Of a DNA stretch of 64,000 nt, positions 28,006 through 36,534 are shown in pieces. A model generated the notes under the pieces. It was not told where the DNA came from and ran no database searches. It saw nothing but the letters and a program-made list of their open reading frames with translations. The stretch spans positions 18,202 to 82,201 of the forward strand of contig JASEIM010000009.1 in assembly GCA_030017655.1 (NCBI GenBank). The letters run 5' to 3'. How positions within the stretch are numbered: position 1 is the stretch's first letter; every line of letters begins with the position of its first letter. The position numbers and the translations under genes are program-made. This DNA comes from Methanobacterium sp. GTDB lineage: Archaea > Methanobacteriota > Methanobacteria > Methanobacteriales > Methanobacteriaceae.

Positions 28006-29289
28006 ATGAGAGAATTTTTAAAGATTCTTGAAGAAGAATTTAACATTATAAGGATTGAAGATCAAATATCAGCGGAATATGAAGTTGCAAATATCTTGAG
28101 GAATCATCCTAAGGATACAGTAATTTTTGAAAACATAAAAGACAGCAATATTAAGATTATATCTGGAATCTGCAACACCAGAGAAAAAATAGCCCGCGGA
28201 ATCTCAGTAACAGTGCCAGAAATCACAAAAAGGATAATGGAAGCTACTGAAAATCCAATTCCTGTTGAAAATGTTGAAAACATAAAAAAGAACTATATTA
28301 CTCAAAAAAAACCTGATTTGGGCGAAATTCCAGTACCAACTTACTACAAAAAAGATGGTGGAGCATATATGACTGCAGGGGTTGTAATAGCAAAGGACCC
28401 TGAAACAGGAATAAGAAATGCATCAATTCATAGAATGCTTGTAAACTCAAAAAACAGGCTTGGAATTCGTATAGTTCCTAGAAATCTCTATACTTATTAT
28501 AAAGTGGCAGAAGAAATGGATAAACCACTTGAAGTGGCGATTGCAATTGGGATGCATCCTGCAACTCTCCTTGCAACAACCACATCAGTCCCAATAACAA
28601 CAGACGAGCTTGAAGTGGCTAATAATTTCCATGAAGGGAATATGGAGCTTATAAAATGTGAAGATGTTGATATGGAAGTGCCTGATGCAGAAATAATCAT
28701 GGAAGGTAAGATATTACCCCATGAAAGGGAGCCTGAAGGACCATTTGTAGATTTAACAGATACTTATGATGTTGTAAGGAACGAACCAGTTATAGAACTC
28801 AGTAAGATTCATTACAAAGAGAATCCCTATTATCATGCCATAATGCCTGCTGGATTTGAACACAGGCTTTTACAGGGGCTCCCACAGGAGCCAAGGATTT
28901 ATAATGCAGTCTTGAATACTGTTCCAACAGTTCAAAATGTAGTTTTAACTGAAGGAGGTTGTTGCTGGCTTCATGCAGCAATTTCAATAAAGAAACAAAC
29001 TCAGGGAGACGGAAAAAACGTTATAATGGCAGCACTTGCTGCACATCCTTCACTAAAACACGCCATTGTTGTTGATGAAGATGTAAACATATTCGATGCT
29101 GAAGATATTGAATATGCAATTGCAACAAGAGTTAAAGGCGATGAAGATATCATGATTGTGCCGGGAGCAAGAGGTTCTTCCCTTGATCCGTGCGCAACAC
29201 TTGATGGTACAACAACTAAGGTTGGAGTGGATGCCACTAAGCCTCTGGATAAAAAAGAGAAGTTTGAAAGGGTTAGCTTTTCTGAGTAA
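28006..29289 (+). CDS. UbiD-family decarboxylase, probably anhydromevalonate phosphate decarboxylase
   Basis: UbiD enzymes use prenylated FMN for reversible decarboxylation. The protein has about 427 residues (ATG 28006-28008 behind GGTGA). Visible are REFLKILEEEFNIIRIEDQI, IHRMLVNSKNRLGIRI for cofactor binding, and ILPHEREPEGPFVDLTDTYD with the catalytic acid residues. The C-terminus has VPGARGSSLDPCATLDG. The archaeal group of this length contains the anhydromevalonate phosphate decarboxylase of the modified mevalonate pathway to isoprenoid lipids, and that is the most likely job by family; other aromatic acid substrates are possible. A UbiX-type prenyltransferase must exist elsewhere. Confidence 0.82.
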   Translation: MREFLKILEEEFNIIRIEDQISAEYEVANILRNHPKDTVIFENIKDSNIKIISGICNTREKIARGISVTVPEITKRIMEATENPIPVENVENIKKNYITQKKPDLGEIPVPTYYKKDGGAYMTAGVVIAKDPETGIRNASIHRMLVNSKNRLGIRIVPRNLYTYYKVAEEMDKPLEVAIAIGMHPATLLATTTSVPITTDELEVANNFHEGNMELIKCEDVDMEVPDAEIIMEGKILPHEREPEGPFVDLTDTYDVVRNEPVIELSKIHYKENPYYHAIMPAGFEHRLLQGLPQEPRIYNAVLNTVPTVQNVVLTEGGCCWLHAAISIKKQTQGDGKNVIMAALAAHPSLKHAIVVDEDVNIFDAEDIEYAIATRVKGDEDIMIVPGARGSSLDPCATLDGTTTKVGVDATKPLDKKEKFERVSFSE

Positions 29290-29350
29290 ATATTAGAAAA
29301 TTAAATTTTGTTTTTTCTTTCCACTGCTCCATTTTTTTTGCGAGGTCTTT

Positions 29351-29511
29351 GAAAAATCAGAAATTTTTCGGGCATTTGAAAATGTAATTTTCGATGTCCC
29401 AAATACTGTATGTTTGAAGACCACAAAATCGAAGATTTTCTAGGGCCTTTTTGATCAACCGCTCAAAAATTCTTTCAGAATTTCTGCCGCCTAAAAAATG
29501 AAATTTTCTAG
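29351..29511. repeat. Largest hairpin-mosaic block, between convergent genes
   Basis: Five or more consecutive hairpins fill the gap between the 3' ends of the UbiD and PepSY genes: GAAAAAT/ATTTTTC (29351-29369), GGGCAT...AAAAT/ATTTT...ATGTCCC (29370-29400), AAAATC/GATTTT with loop GAA (29425-29439), AAATTC/GAATTT (29467-29483) and CTAAAAAAT/AATTTTCTAG (29491-29511). A distal pair ATCAACC (29454-29460) and GGTTG (29530-29534) may close the last two. It may serve as a two-way terminator. It is one of the three loci with AAAATCGAAGATTTT. Confidence 0.7.
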
Positions 29512-29596
29512 AGCTTTTTTCAAAAAGAAGGTTGTTTGTGAGTATTAGTTTTAGTAAATAGTTTAATTAAAAGAAAAAAGTGAATGCTATTTATTC

Positions 29597-30175
29597 TCAT
29601 CTTCTGCTGTACATCCAGTAACCTGCACCAACAATAACAAGCACAACAATTATACCTAATATAATTCCTGTGTTATTGCCGGATGATGATGCCGGGGAAG
29701 TCTGGGTAGTTACATTATCTGTTTGATTAGAATCGGTGCTATTATTGGAAGCATTATGCGCATTATGGGGTGATCTTAGTTCTGTTCCTGTTATTTTGCC
29801 GGTTTCAGAGTCAACATAGATTTTCCCAACGCTTTTTCCGCTGTTATCATTGACATGTACAATCCATGTGCTGTTAATTCCTTCAATCCATTCATACCGA
29901 CCAGGTCCGCCGAAGTCAGGACTGTCCTCTTTGGCCACATTAAATGGTATCCATTTTGTTTCACCGGTTTTGGTGTCTTTTACTTTAACCTGCCAGTTAT
30001 CCAATCCTGGAGTAACAGCTTTGTAAGGTAATTTATGTGAATTTAGATAGTTTTGCGCTATCGATTTAGCTTGATTTGCACCTATATTAGGTCCAGAGTC
30101 AGCACAGGCGGAATTAAGAATTCCAAAAACAAATATTAATATTAAAAATATGCTGAAGATGTTTTTAGCTAACAT
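29597..30175 (-). CDS. Exported PepSY-domain protein with C-terminal anchor
   Basis: This 192-residue surface protein starts with a signal peptide (MLAKNIFSIFLILIFVFGIL, then cleavage after NSACA). One PepSY-like domain follows: ANQAKSIAQNYLNSHKLPYK, then KTGETKWIPFNV and GKIYVDSETGKITG. A Ser/Thr/Asn-rich linker leads to a membrane helix ending WMYSRR, which anchors it with the domain outside. PepSY domains often inhibit peptidases or bind ligands; here the M28-like protein encoded upstream on the same strand could be a partner, which is inference from position. The ATG follows AGGAGGATAATTTA. Confidence 0.8.
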   Translation of the reverse strand: MLAKNIFSIFLILIFVFGILNSACADSGPNIGANQAKSIAQNYLNSHKLPYKAVTPGLDNWQVKVKDTKTGETKWIPFNVAKEDSPDFGGPGRYEWIEGINSTWIVHVNDNSGKSVGKIYVDSETGKITGTELRSPHNAHNASNNSTDSNQTDNVTTQTSPASSSGNNTGIILGIIVVLVIVGAGYWMYSRR

Positions 30176-30321
30176 TAAATTATCCTCCTTTGTTTGTTAA
30201 TTAACCATTATTTGTTAATTGATATCTGAATTGATATTATAAAATGCTTATGAAAAATTAGAGATAAATTAGTGATATTGGCTTATAATTTAATGTTAAA
30301 TAGTGTAATGGGTATAATAAC

Positions 30322-31407
30322 TTAGATAGGGGCTTCATTAACAGGTAAATGTTCTTTAAGAGCATAAAATACTGACATCTGATCTATATTTATAGTAACT
30401 ATATTGAATACTGTGTTGAGGTGGTTTTGAAGCCCTATTTCGTCCCCATTATTTTTTACAAGATTTTTATAGGTGTCGTTAACTGTTAAATAACCAGGTA
30501 TCTCACTATTGTCATGGATCATTGATTTAGTATTTGCATTTTCCATGCAAGTTAAAAATGTTGAGGGAATATTAGAATAGGCAAAGGGTAGATAGATATG
30601 GCTGATGGATACCTCTCTGCCGCTTATGTTGTAGGCCATGAAGTCAATTTTTTCTGCATTGAAGCCGTTAAATCGGGTATTTGAAACTAAAAAATTAACA
30701 AAAAGAGGATCATTTTCCACAAATGAATCCTGATTAACAAAACAGGGGTCTCCAATTCCAACCGCCTCTAAACTTATAACTGCAATGGTATTATTCACAG
30801 AATCTGGATTTTGGAGAACATAATGACGTGCTCCAACAAGATAAGGGATGAAAATGATTTTGTTGTATTCATCTGAACTGTTCTTTGAATTTAAATCAAC
30901 TGGAAATGTATATTCATCTTCTCCGGCCCCAAAACCTATTAATTTAATGGTATAATAAGGTTTTTTTTGTTGATAATGTTTTGCAAGTCCTATAAGTAAT
31001 GCAAGACCTGTTGCATCGTCGTTAGCGCCTTCAATATAATTGCCGTTTATTTTATCGTAATAAGTATCTAAATCTGCACATATGATGATCTGTTTTGGTG
31101 AAGTCCCATTAATAGTTCCTATAACATTTTCAGACCTTTTAATATCCTTTGAATCCATTGAATAGTATTTAAATCCCTGTATTTCGGTTTTGACTCCATA
31201 AGCATCAAATTTTGATTTAAGATAATGGGCTGTTTCTCTTTCACTTTCTGATCCGGCTGGTCTGGGGCCTATTTCTTTTGCAATATGTTTAACATGAGAT
31301 ACTAAGGATAAATCTGTGGATTCCTTGTTGTATGCGGGATTTACAAGTAAAAATGAGGATAAAAGGATAATTAGTATTATAATAATAGTTATTTTTTCAA
31401 AGTCCAT
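30322..31407 (-). CDS. M28-like exported peptidase homologue with altered metal ligands
   Basis: About 361 residues from ATG 31405-31407; a longer frame starts at TTG 31440 without a ribosome-binding site. An N-terminal helix acts as signal or anchor. The body resembles M28 zinc aminopeptidases: KEIGPRPAGSESERETAHYL, GANDDATGLALLIGLAKHY with the bridging Asp, and GFGAGEDEYTFP with the catalytic Glu. However, the first ligand position, normally His in an AHLDS segment, reads CADLDTYYD, and the later LDMIG-type position reads LEAVGIG. Loss of the His may mean altered metal use or loss of catalysis. The PepSY gene lies downstream. Confidence 0.75.
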   Translation of the reverse strand: MDFEKITIIIILIILLSSFLLVNPAYNKESTDLSLVSHVKHIAKEIGPRPAGSESERETAHYLKSKFDAYGVKTEIQGFKYYSMDSKDIKRSENVIGTINGTSPKQIIICADLDTYYDKINGNYIEGANDDATGLALLIGLAKHYQQKKPYYTIKLIGFGAGEDEYTFPVDLNSKNSSDEYNKIIFIPYLVGARHYVLQNPDSVNNTIAVISLEAVGIGDPCFVNQDSFVENDPLFVNFLVSNTRFNGFNAEKIDFMAYNISGREVSISHIYLPFAYSNIPSTFLTCMENANTKSMIHDNSEIPGYLTVNDTYKNLVKNNGDEIGLQNHLNTVFNIVTINIDQMSVFYALKEHLPVNEAPI

Positions 31408-31556
31408 CCTTATCAGCACTTCAGTATTTTCTAATTGCAATGTCTAATTGGTTAATATGGTACTTATATGTTTGAGTTTAGGTTTTGTTGTTTTGTAATT
31501 TAAAAAATAGATACGAGGGATGTTTTAGTGACAGAAAAATAATTTAATTGGGTTTT

Positions 31557-31980
31557 TTACTTATGAATAGCTGCAAAAGCATCTATCTCAATTAAAAAGT
31601 CAGAATTGGCCAGTGAAGAAACAAATACAACTGTAATGGCAAGGAAATTTTCATTTTTATCCAATATTTTTTGAGAAACCTCAAAACCAGGTCGTGGATC
31701 ATTTCCTTCTACAATGTAAAGGTTTCACTTAATTACATTTTTGAATGAGGCCCCTGCAGCACCTAGAGCAATCCTTAAATTCTTAAAAACCTGTTCTTCT
31801 GCTTCTTAAGGTCTCCTTTACCAATGATTTCGCCTTTAGCATTTATTGAATCCTTTTTTCCAATATAAACAGTTTTAACACCTTTGGAGGTTATAAATAC
31901 ATTTGAAAAAGTGAGGTTTTTATTTAGGCCATCTGGATTTAGGTATTGGACTTTTGGGGCAATGTTTTCTTCTTTTATTA
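31557..31980 (-). pseudogene. RidA/YjgF family pseudogene
   Basis: Reading the minus strand gives PKVQYLNPDGLNKNLTFSNV, then VYIGKKDSINAKGEIIGKGD, a frame change near 31810, then QVFKNLRIALGAAGASFKN, a TGA where the family has Trp, and LYIVEGNDPRPGFEV to LIEIDAFAAIHK before TAA 31557-31559. This is a complete RidA-type protein (enamine/imine deaminase family) broken by one frameshift and one nonsense codon, and no good start codon remains. It lies directly 3' of amrS, with which it was probably once cotranscribed. Confidence 0.85.
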
Positions 31981-32988
31981 TTATGTTATAATGTTTATGG
32001 GTGCTTTACAGGTAGGACATTTTCGAGTTTCTTTAAGCTTATCATCAACAATTTCAAACCCATTTCTCTGTATAAGGACTTTTCCACACTCTGGACATAA
32101 CGTGTTCTCTTCACCACCTGTAGAAACATTTCCAATATATACATATTTCATTCCAGCTTCTTTAGCAATGTTGTATGCTCTTCTAAGAGATTCTACTGGT
32201 GTAGGTGGAAGTTGTCCCAGTTCATAATATGGAAAAAACCTTGTAAAGTGTAATGGAACTTCTAAACCAGTTTCTTCAACCATAAACTTTACTAAAGCTT
32301 TTATATCTTCTTCAGAGTCATTATAACCAGGTATAATTAAATTTGTTATTTCTATATGGGTTCCATTATCATAAAATCGCTTAATATTATCCAGAACCGG
32401 TTGAAGCCTGGCCTGACATAGATCCCGATAGAATTTATCGGACATGCCTTTTAGATCAATATTCGCAGCATCGAGATATGGTTTGATAAGATCAAATGAT
32501 TCTTCACTCATATATCCATTTGTTACATAAACCGTTGCTATGTGTTCTTTTTTAGCTAATTTTGCACTGTCATAGGTGTATTCAAACCATATTGTGGGTT
32601 CATTGTAGGTCCATGCTATTGATTTACATCCATACTGTTTTGTTAAGCGTATAGCCTCCTCTGGAAGTATTTCTCGTGTTGAAATCTCATCTAAATTTGC
32701 TTGGGATATATTCCAGTTCTGACAGTGTTTGCATCTGAAATTACAGCCCACAGATCCAAGGGAAAAAACAGTTGAACCGGGATAAAAATGGAAAAGGGGC
32801 TTTTTTTCTATTGGGTCAACAGCAACTGATGAAGCGGCACCGTAATTTAGAGCACAGAGTTTACCTCCAATATTGGCCCTCATACTGCAGAATCCTGTAT
32901 CTCCCTCTTTAATAATACATTTTCTTTCACAGACCTTGCAATTTAAATTTTCTCCAACTTTATCATAAGTAAGGACTTCTTTTTTCAT
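31981..32988 (-). CDS. amrS: AmmeMemoRadiSam radical SAM enzyme
   Basis: A 335-residue radical SAM protein of the AmmeMemoRadiSam group. The N-terminus carries CKVCERKCIIKEGDTGFC (a Cys-rich metal site), then FYPGSTVFSLGSVG and CNFRCKHCQNWNISQ with the CxxxCxxC ligands of the [4Fe-4S] cluster. SIAWTYNEPTIWFEYTYD follows. The C-terminus has a zinc ribbon (CPECGKVLI, CPTCKAPINI). The family is universal in methanogens, often linked to AMMECR1 and MEMO proteins; neither is adjacent here. Its reaction is not established. AGGAGGATTCC precedes the ATG. Confidence 0.92.
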   Translation of the reverse strand: MKKEVLTYDKVGENLNCKVCERKCIIKEGDTGFCSMRANIGGKLCALNYGAASSVAVDPIEKKPLFHFYPGSTVFSLGSVGCNFRCKHCQNWNISQANLDEISTREILPEEAIRLTKQYGCKSIAWTYNEPTIWFEYTYDSAKLAKKEHIATVYVTNGYMSEESFDLIKPYLDAANIDLKGMSDKFYRDLCQARLQPVLDNIKRFYDNGTHIEITNLIIPGYNDSEEDIKALVKFMVEETGLEVPLHFTRFFPYYELGQLPPTPVESLRRAYNIAKEAGMKYVYIGNVSTGGEENTLCPECGKVLIQRNGFEIVDDKLKETRKCPTCKAPINIIT

Positions 32989-33171
32989 AAGGAATCCTCC
33001 TCCTTAAAATTTAAATAATTACTGGCTTGTAAAATGTCTTTTTAACATTAGAAAGACTAATTAATCCTTCAGCAACTTGAACTGCATTATATAATTATTG
33101 TTTTACTTGATATAAAAATAGTTAGATAATTAATAAAACAATTATTTATAGAAAGAAACTAGATTAGTAAT

Positions 33172-33216
33172 GTTGGCATTCGAGTCCATTTCATCTCAAA
33201 AATCTTGAATGTCAAC
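33172..33216. terminator. Long hairpin between thiL and amrS
   Basis: GTTGGCATTCGAG (33172-33184) pairs with CTTGAATGTCAAC (33204-33216) over 12 of 13 positions, including G-T pairs. On the minus strand it lies about 80 bases after the thiL stop and 180 upstream of amrS, followed by T-rich DNA. A terminator or RNA processing signal is the simplest reading; an amrS leader structure is the alternative. The remaining gap 32989-33294 shows nothing else. Confidence 0.45.
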
Positions 33217-33294
33217 TACTTTCATATTATATTATTGTTTATTGATACAAAATAAAAAGAAAAACGAATTTAAAAACGTTTTAATAGTGAATTT

Positions 33295-34311
33295 TTATTT
33301 TTTAGACAGGTGTTCATAGCCACGTGGCTCTAATATCTTTTTTGTCCCATCATTAGAAATCTTCACGATTTTACCAGATGATGTAACACACCCTATCTCA
33401 TAAAGAGATATTTTATCTTTAATTTGATTAAAAATATTTTTATCAATGGTTAAAAGGAGTTCAAAATCTTCTCCATAATAAAGAACTAAATCTAACGGGT
33501 CTTTATCAGTCTTTTCTGCAACTTTTATTACTTCTTCTGGAACTGGCAGAAGATCCTCATAAATGGTTATCCCGATTTTACCGCTATTTGCATCTATTAA
33601 TTCTCCAATTTCTTTTGCAAGGCCGTCTGTTATGTCTGTTGCAGATGTTGCATATCCTTTTTCTGCAATTAAAACTCCTTCTTTAGATCTAGCTTCTGGG
33701 TTCAAAGCGTGTTTTAGTGGAATTTCTTTTAGATCAGAACTAAGTTCTAAATTATTAAATAAAATTTCAAAGCCTGCAGATGCAAGTCCAAGAGGCCCTG
33801 TAACGGCCACTATGTCTCCAACTCTAGCCCCACTTTTCATTAAAACATTATCTTTGTTAACAATGCCCAAACATGCCCCACAGATTGTTAGTTCTTGGGA
33901 TTCGTTTGTATCCCCCCCAATAAGCATCATTTCATATTCTAAACAGCCTTCGATGATCCCGTCCATTAATTCATCGAACTCATCAACAAGCATGTTTTTA
34001 GGCAGGCCTAATGAAATAATAATACCTAGGGGTTTAGCACCCATTGCAGCTAAATCGCTCACATTTACAGTTACAGCTTTTTTACCCATTTGTTTGGGAT
34101 TCATTTCCTTTGGAAAATGGGCAGATTTAAAGAGCATATCGGAAGTTGCAACTAAATATTGATCTCCAAAATTAATAAGTGCTGCATCATCATTCAGGCT
34201 TTTAAGTGATAGATTATCAAAAAAAGAAGAGTTAAATACATTTTTAGTACTTTTTTTAAGAATTCTTTTTATCAGTTCTTTTTCCCCAATATCCGATACT
34301 TTAAGGGGCAT
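33295..34311 (-). CDS. thiL: Thiamine-monophosphate kinase
   Basis: ThiL phosphorylates thiamine monophosphate to the active diphosphate cofactor. The 338 residues show the PurM-like kinase fold: LNDDAALINFGDQYLVATSD near residue 39 with metal-binding Asp residues, VTVNVSDLAAMGAKPLGI, IGGDTNESQELTICGACLG, and TSATDITDGLAKEIGELI, plus LVLYYGEDFELLLTI. All Asp motifs are kept. It is the third gene of a minus-strand set after the DUF35 protein and cfbA, with 33 bases between cfbA and thiL. Confidence 0.94.
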   Translation of the reverse strand: MPLKVSDIGEKELIKRILKKSTKNVFNSSFFDNLSLKSLNDDAALINFGDQYLVATSDMLFKSAHFPKEMNPKQMGKKAVTVNVSDLAAMGAKPLGIIISLGLPKNMLVDEFDELMDGIIEGCLEYEMMLIGGDTNESQELTICGACLGIVNKDNVLMKSGARVGDIVAVTGPLGLASAGFEILFNNLELSSDLKEIPLKHALNPEARSKEGVLIAEKGYATSATDITDGLAKEIGELIDANSGKIGITIYEDLLPVPEEVIKVAEKTDKDPLDLVLYYGEDFELLLTIDKNIFNQIKDKISLYEIGCVTSSGKIVKISNDGTKKILEPRGYEHLSKK

Positions 34312-34344
34312 TTTAAAACCACATGTCCAATAAAAATAAAATGA

Positions 34345-34797
34345 TTAAAGGGCGTTTTTCACCCTGTCACCAATAATATCCACGAGCCTTGGATCAGCGC
34401 CAAGAGGCTCAGTATAGATAATATCACCATCAAATTCAATTTCTTCGGTTTCTTCATCTTCATGATGGCTGTGGCCGTGATCATGACCGTGTGAATGTTC
34501 ATGGCCATTGTCTATACCAAGAATGTGAGGAATGTCCTGTTTTGTGTGGACTCCATGAGCTAAAAATACTGGTGTAACGATAATTTTTTGTGCGCCCTGT
34601 TTTGCAAGCATATTTATAGCTGCGGGGATTGAAGGTTTGGACATATTCATAAATCCTACTTCTACAAGATAATCTGAATTTTGTCTGTACATTTCACCGA
34701 GCTTGCTTACCACGTCTTTTCCGTAGGGCAATCTGCTTCCATGTCCCACGAGCAAAACGCCTATTTTAGCAGTTTTTGAGTCTGAATTTGTATCCAT
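34345..34797 (-). CDS. cfbA: Sirohydrochlorin nickel/cobalt chelatase, small CbiX type
   Basis: The 150-residue CbiX-short protein inserts Ni2+ into sirohydrochlorin on the way to F430, the methyl-coenzyme M reductase cofactor, and can insert Co2+ for corrinoids. Active-site histidines are in LLVGHGSRLPYGKDVV and FLAHGVHTKQDIPHI. Between residues about 100 and 115 is a histidine-rich run (GHEHSHGHDHGHSHH) followed by acidic residues, a likely metal-storage or delivery tail found in many archaeal members. The start codon overlaps the end of the DUF35 gene by 32 bases, suggesting coupled translation. thiL follows. Confidence 0.93.
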   Translation of the reverse strand: MDTNSDSKTAKIGVLLVGHGSRLPYGKDVVSKLGEMYRQNSDYLVEVGFMNMSKPSIPAAINMLAKQGAQKIIVTPVFLAHGVHTKQDIPHILGIDNGHEHSHGHDHGHSHHEDEETEEIEFDGDIIYTEPLGADPRLVDIIGDRVKNAL

Positions 34798-35167
34798 ATG
34801 ATATCACTCCATCGTCACCTTCTTCTTTTATTTTTCTAAAGACCATTTCAACTTCATCGCCTATTTCAACATCTTCTGGTTTGCAATCGACAATTTGGGT
34901 TGTTATTTTTGCCCCTTCTTCAAGTTCAACTATTGCCACTACATATGGGGCAATTGTTTTAAATTCTTCAGTAGGGGTGTTTATTACAGAATATGTGTGG
35001 ATCTTTCCCTCTCCCTTGAGTTGTATATCTTCTAATTTTCCCTTTCTCCTGCATTCAGGACATATCACTCTTTTTGGGAAAAAAATAGCTCCACACTGTG
35101 AACATTTTGATCCGATAAGACTGTATCGCTGTGGAATATGGCGCCACGCTCTTACTATATCTTTCAT
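34766..35167 (-). CDS. DUF35 OB-fold, zinc-ribbon protein
   Basis: About 133 residues from ATG 35165-35167, directly behind AGGAGGAATTTA. An N-terminal zinc ribbon (CSQCGAIFFPKRVICPEC) is followed by an OB fold with KGEGKIHTYSVINTPTEEF and YVVAIVELEEGAKITTQIVD. DUF35 proteins bind acyl-CoA substrates and bridge thiolase and HMG-CoA synthase in archaea. Here neither partner is adjacent; instead the gene overlaps cfbA by 32 bases, so the grouping with tetrapyrrole and thiamine genes is by transcription and not obviously functional. Confidence 0.85.
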   Translation of the reverse strand: MKDIVRAWRHIPQRYSLIGSKCSQCGAIFFPKRVICPECRRKGKLEDIQLKGEGKIHTYSVINTPTEEFKTIAPYVVAIVELEEGAKITTQIVDCKPEDVEIGDEVEMVFRKIKEEGDDGVISYGYKFRLKNC

Positions 35168-35519
35168 TAAATTCCTCCTCAAATAAAATTTCTCATGAAA
35201 ATTTTAGGTCAATTTAATTATGAAAATTAAACTTGTAAATTTTAGATGTTTTTTATGATCTATTTATAGATATTGCATGTTTGGACATAATTGTAATTAA
35301 ATTATTTGGTAAATGATGATATCATTTCTTATGTATTATTAAAATAAATCTTTTAAACTTCTTATTTTGTTATTTTGAGCCCACATACCATAATACAAAT
35401 ACTGATTAATTTATATACTGATTCATATATTATAATTAAAGGAAGTAATTAATTCGTCACCTGTAAAATGACGAAAATGGTTAATTAGGCCAATTTAAGA
35501 TTTTTAAATCCGTATTTAA
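35168..35519. promoter_or_regulatory. Divergent promoter region with a 7 bp hairpin
   Basis: This gap separates the DUF35 gene from the pseudopilin-like pair. TTCGTCA (35453-35459) pairs with TGACGAA (35469-35475) around a nine-base loop, about 45 bases before the first plus-strand gene and about 35 bases downstream of TATA-like sequence near 35411. It could be an operator or a leader hairpin. The remainder is AT-rich without a gene. Confidence 0.4.
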
Positions 35520-36530
35520 ATGAAAAAAATAGTTAAGATGAGTTTTATGGATCAAAGGGGCTATGTATTAAGTGGATTTACCTTTCTTCTCATGATTCCT
35601 GCAATTTTGATTATAGCCGCATTTGCAGATATGGGCCGAACAGGTGGAGAATCAGTAAGTGCAGTATTACAATCAGATACCACATTCTATGCAGTAAATG
35701 ATGTAGAAAAGAATGTAGCAATCATTGCAACAGACGTTCTGAGAGAAACTGCAGATAACATTACTTTAACGGGTATTCCATTAACAGACAGCAGATCGAC
35801 ACTTAAATATTCATTACAGACGAAAATAAATGATTTTACTGAAAATTATGCCGAAAATATTGGCGCTGATGAAGTAACATGTACAATTTTAAAAGTAGAT
35901 TCAGCCCCAGATCCATTTAAAATTGAAATAAAATTTGAAATCCACGTTAAAAAGGGTAAAACTGCGCATAATGAAACTATTAACCAGTTTATTGATATTA
36001 ATGATAAGCAAGTGCCTGACCCTATGCCTTTTATAAAACTAAAGGCTTTTGGAATCCCTAAACGTGATAATAATAATGGGTTAATCGTTTATGGTTCAAG
36101 TCTATCTGATTTCTTAAGTTTCAGAGGACTGGAAAATGCTGAGATTTATAATGGCTCTACTTCCCCACTCTTCATAAAAAAATGTCCCTATGATCCTTAT
36201 GTAAGTCATGGGAATGGTAATTCCTTTACTGTACTTAAAAACTGCATATTCAATAAATATTTTCATGAAAGCAGTGATGGGTCATGTTTCATGTGCAAAT
36301 TGGAAGGTAAAGCAACATGCTCTCATTATGGAATTGAAACTTTCATAATACCTCCAATATCTCCCAATTCAAGCCAAATTAAAGCTCCTTGTTCCAGTGA
36401 CCATGTAATCTTTAATGAGAGCACATATCTTGGAACTGAATTAGAGTATTACTGTGAAGCTAATAATCACTATATGCTATTTTTAGATGATGGACACAGG
36501 CAGAAATACGGGTTACCAAAATATGGGTGA
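35520..36530 (+). CDS. Pseudopilin-like membrane-anchored protein with Cys-rich domain
   Basis: I do not recognise the family. The 336 residues begin with a short basic/polar leader (MSFMDQRGYVLSG) followed by a hydrophobic helix (FTFLLMIPAILIIAAFADMG), as in type IV pilins and TadE/TadG-type pseudopilins. The exterior part has a beta/helix region to about residue 180, then a Cys-rich domain with CPYDPY, NCIF, SCFMCK, TCSHYG, PCSSDH and YYCEANNH, whose Cys and His residues could bind metal or form disulfides. The next gene starts four bases after its stop and has the same architecture, so the two probably form one surface complex. Confidence 0.6.
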   Translation: MKKIVKMSFMDQRGYVLSGFTFLLMIPAILIIAAFADMGRTGGESVSAVLQSDTTFYAVNDVEKNVAIIATDVLRETADNITLTGIPLTDSRSTLKYSLQTKINDFTENYAENIGADEVTCTILKVDSAPDPFKIEIKFEIHVKKGKTAHNETINQFIDINDKQVPDPMPFIKLKAFGIPKRDNNNGLIVYGSSLSDFLSFRGLENAEIYNGSTSPLFIKKCPYDPYVSHGNGNSFTVLKNCIFNKYFHESSDGSCFMCKLEGKATCSHYGIETFIIPPISPNSSQIKAPCSSDHVIFNESTYLGTELEYYCEANNHYMLFLDDGHRQKYGLPKYG

Positions 36531-36534
36531 TTTA

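Noticed and set aside
31946..32227. Plus-strand 93-codon frame at the amrS C-terminus
   Set aside because: It is antisense to the zinc-ribbon end of amrS and has no ribosome-binding site or domain.
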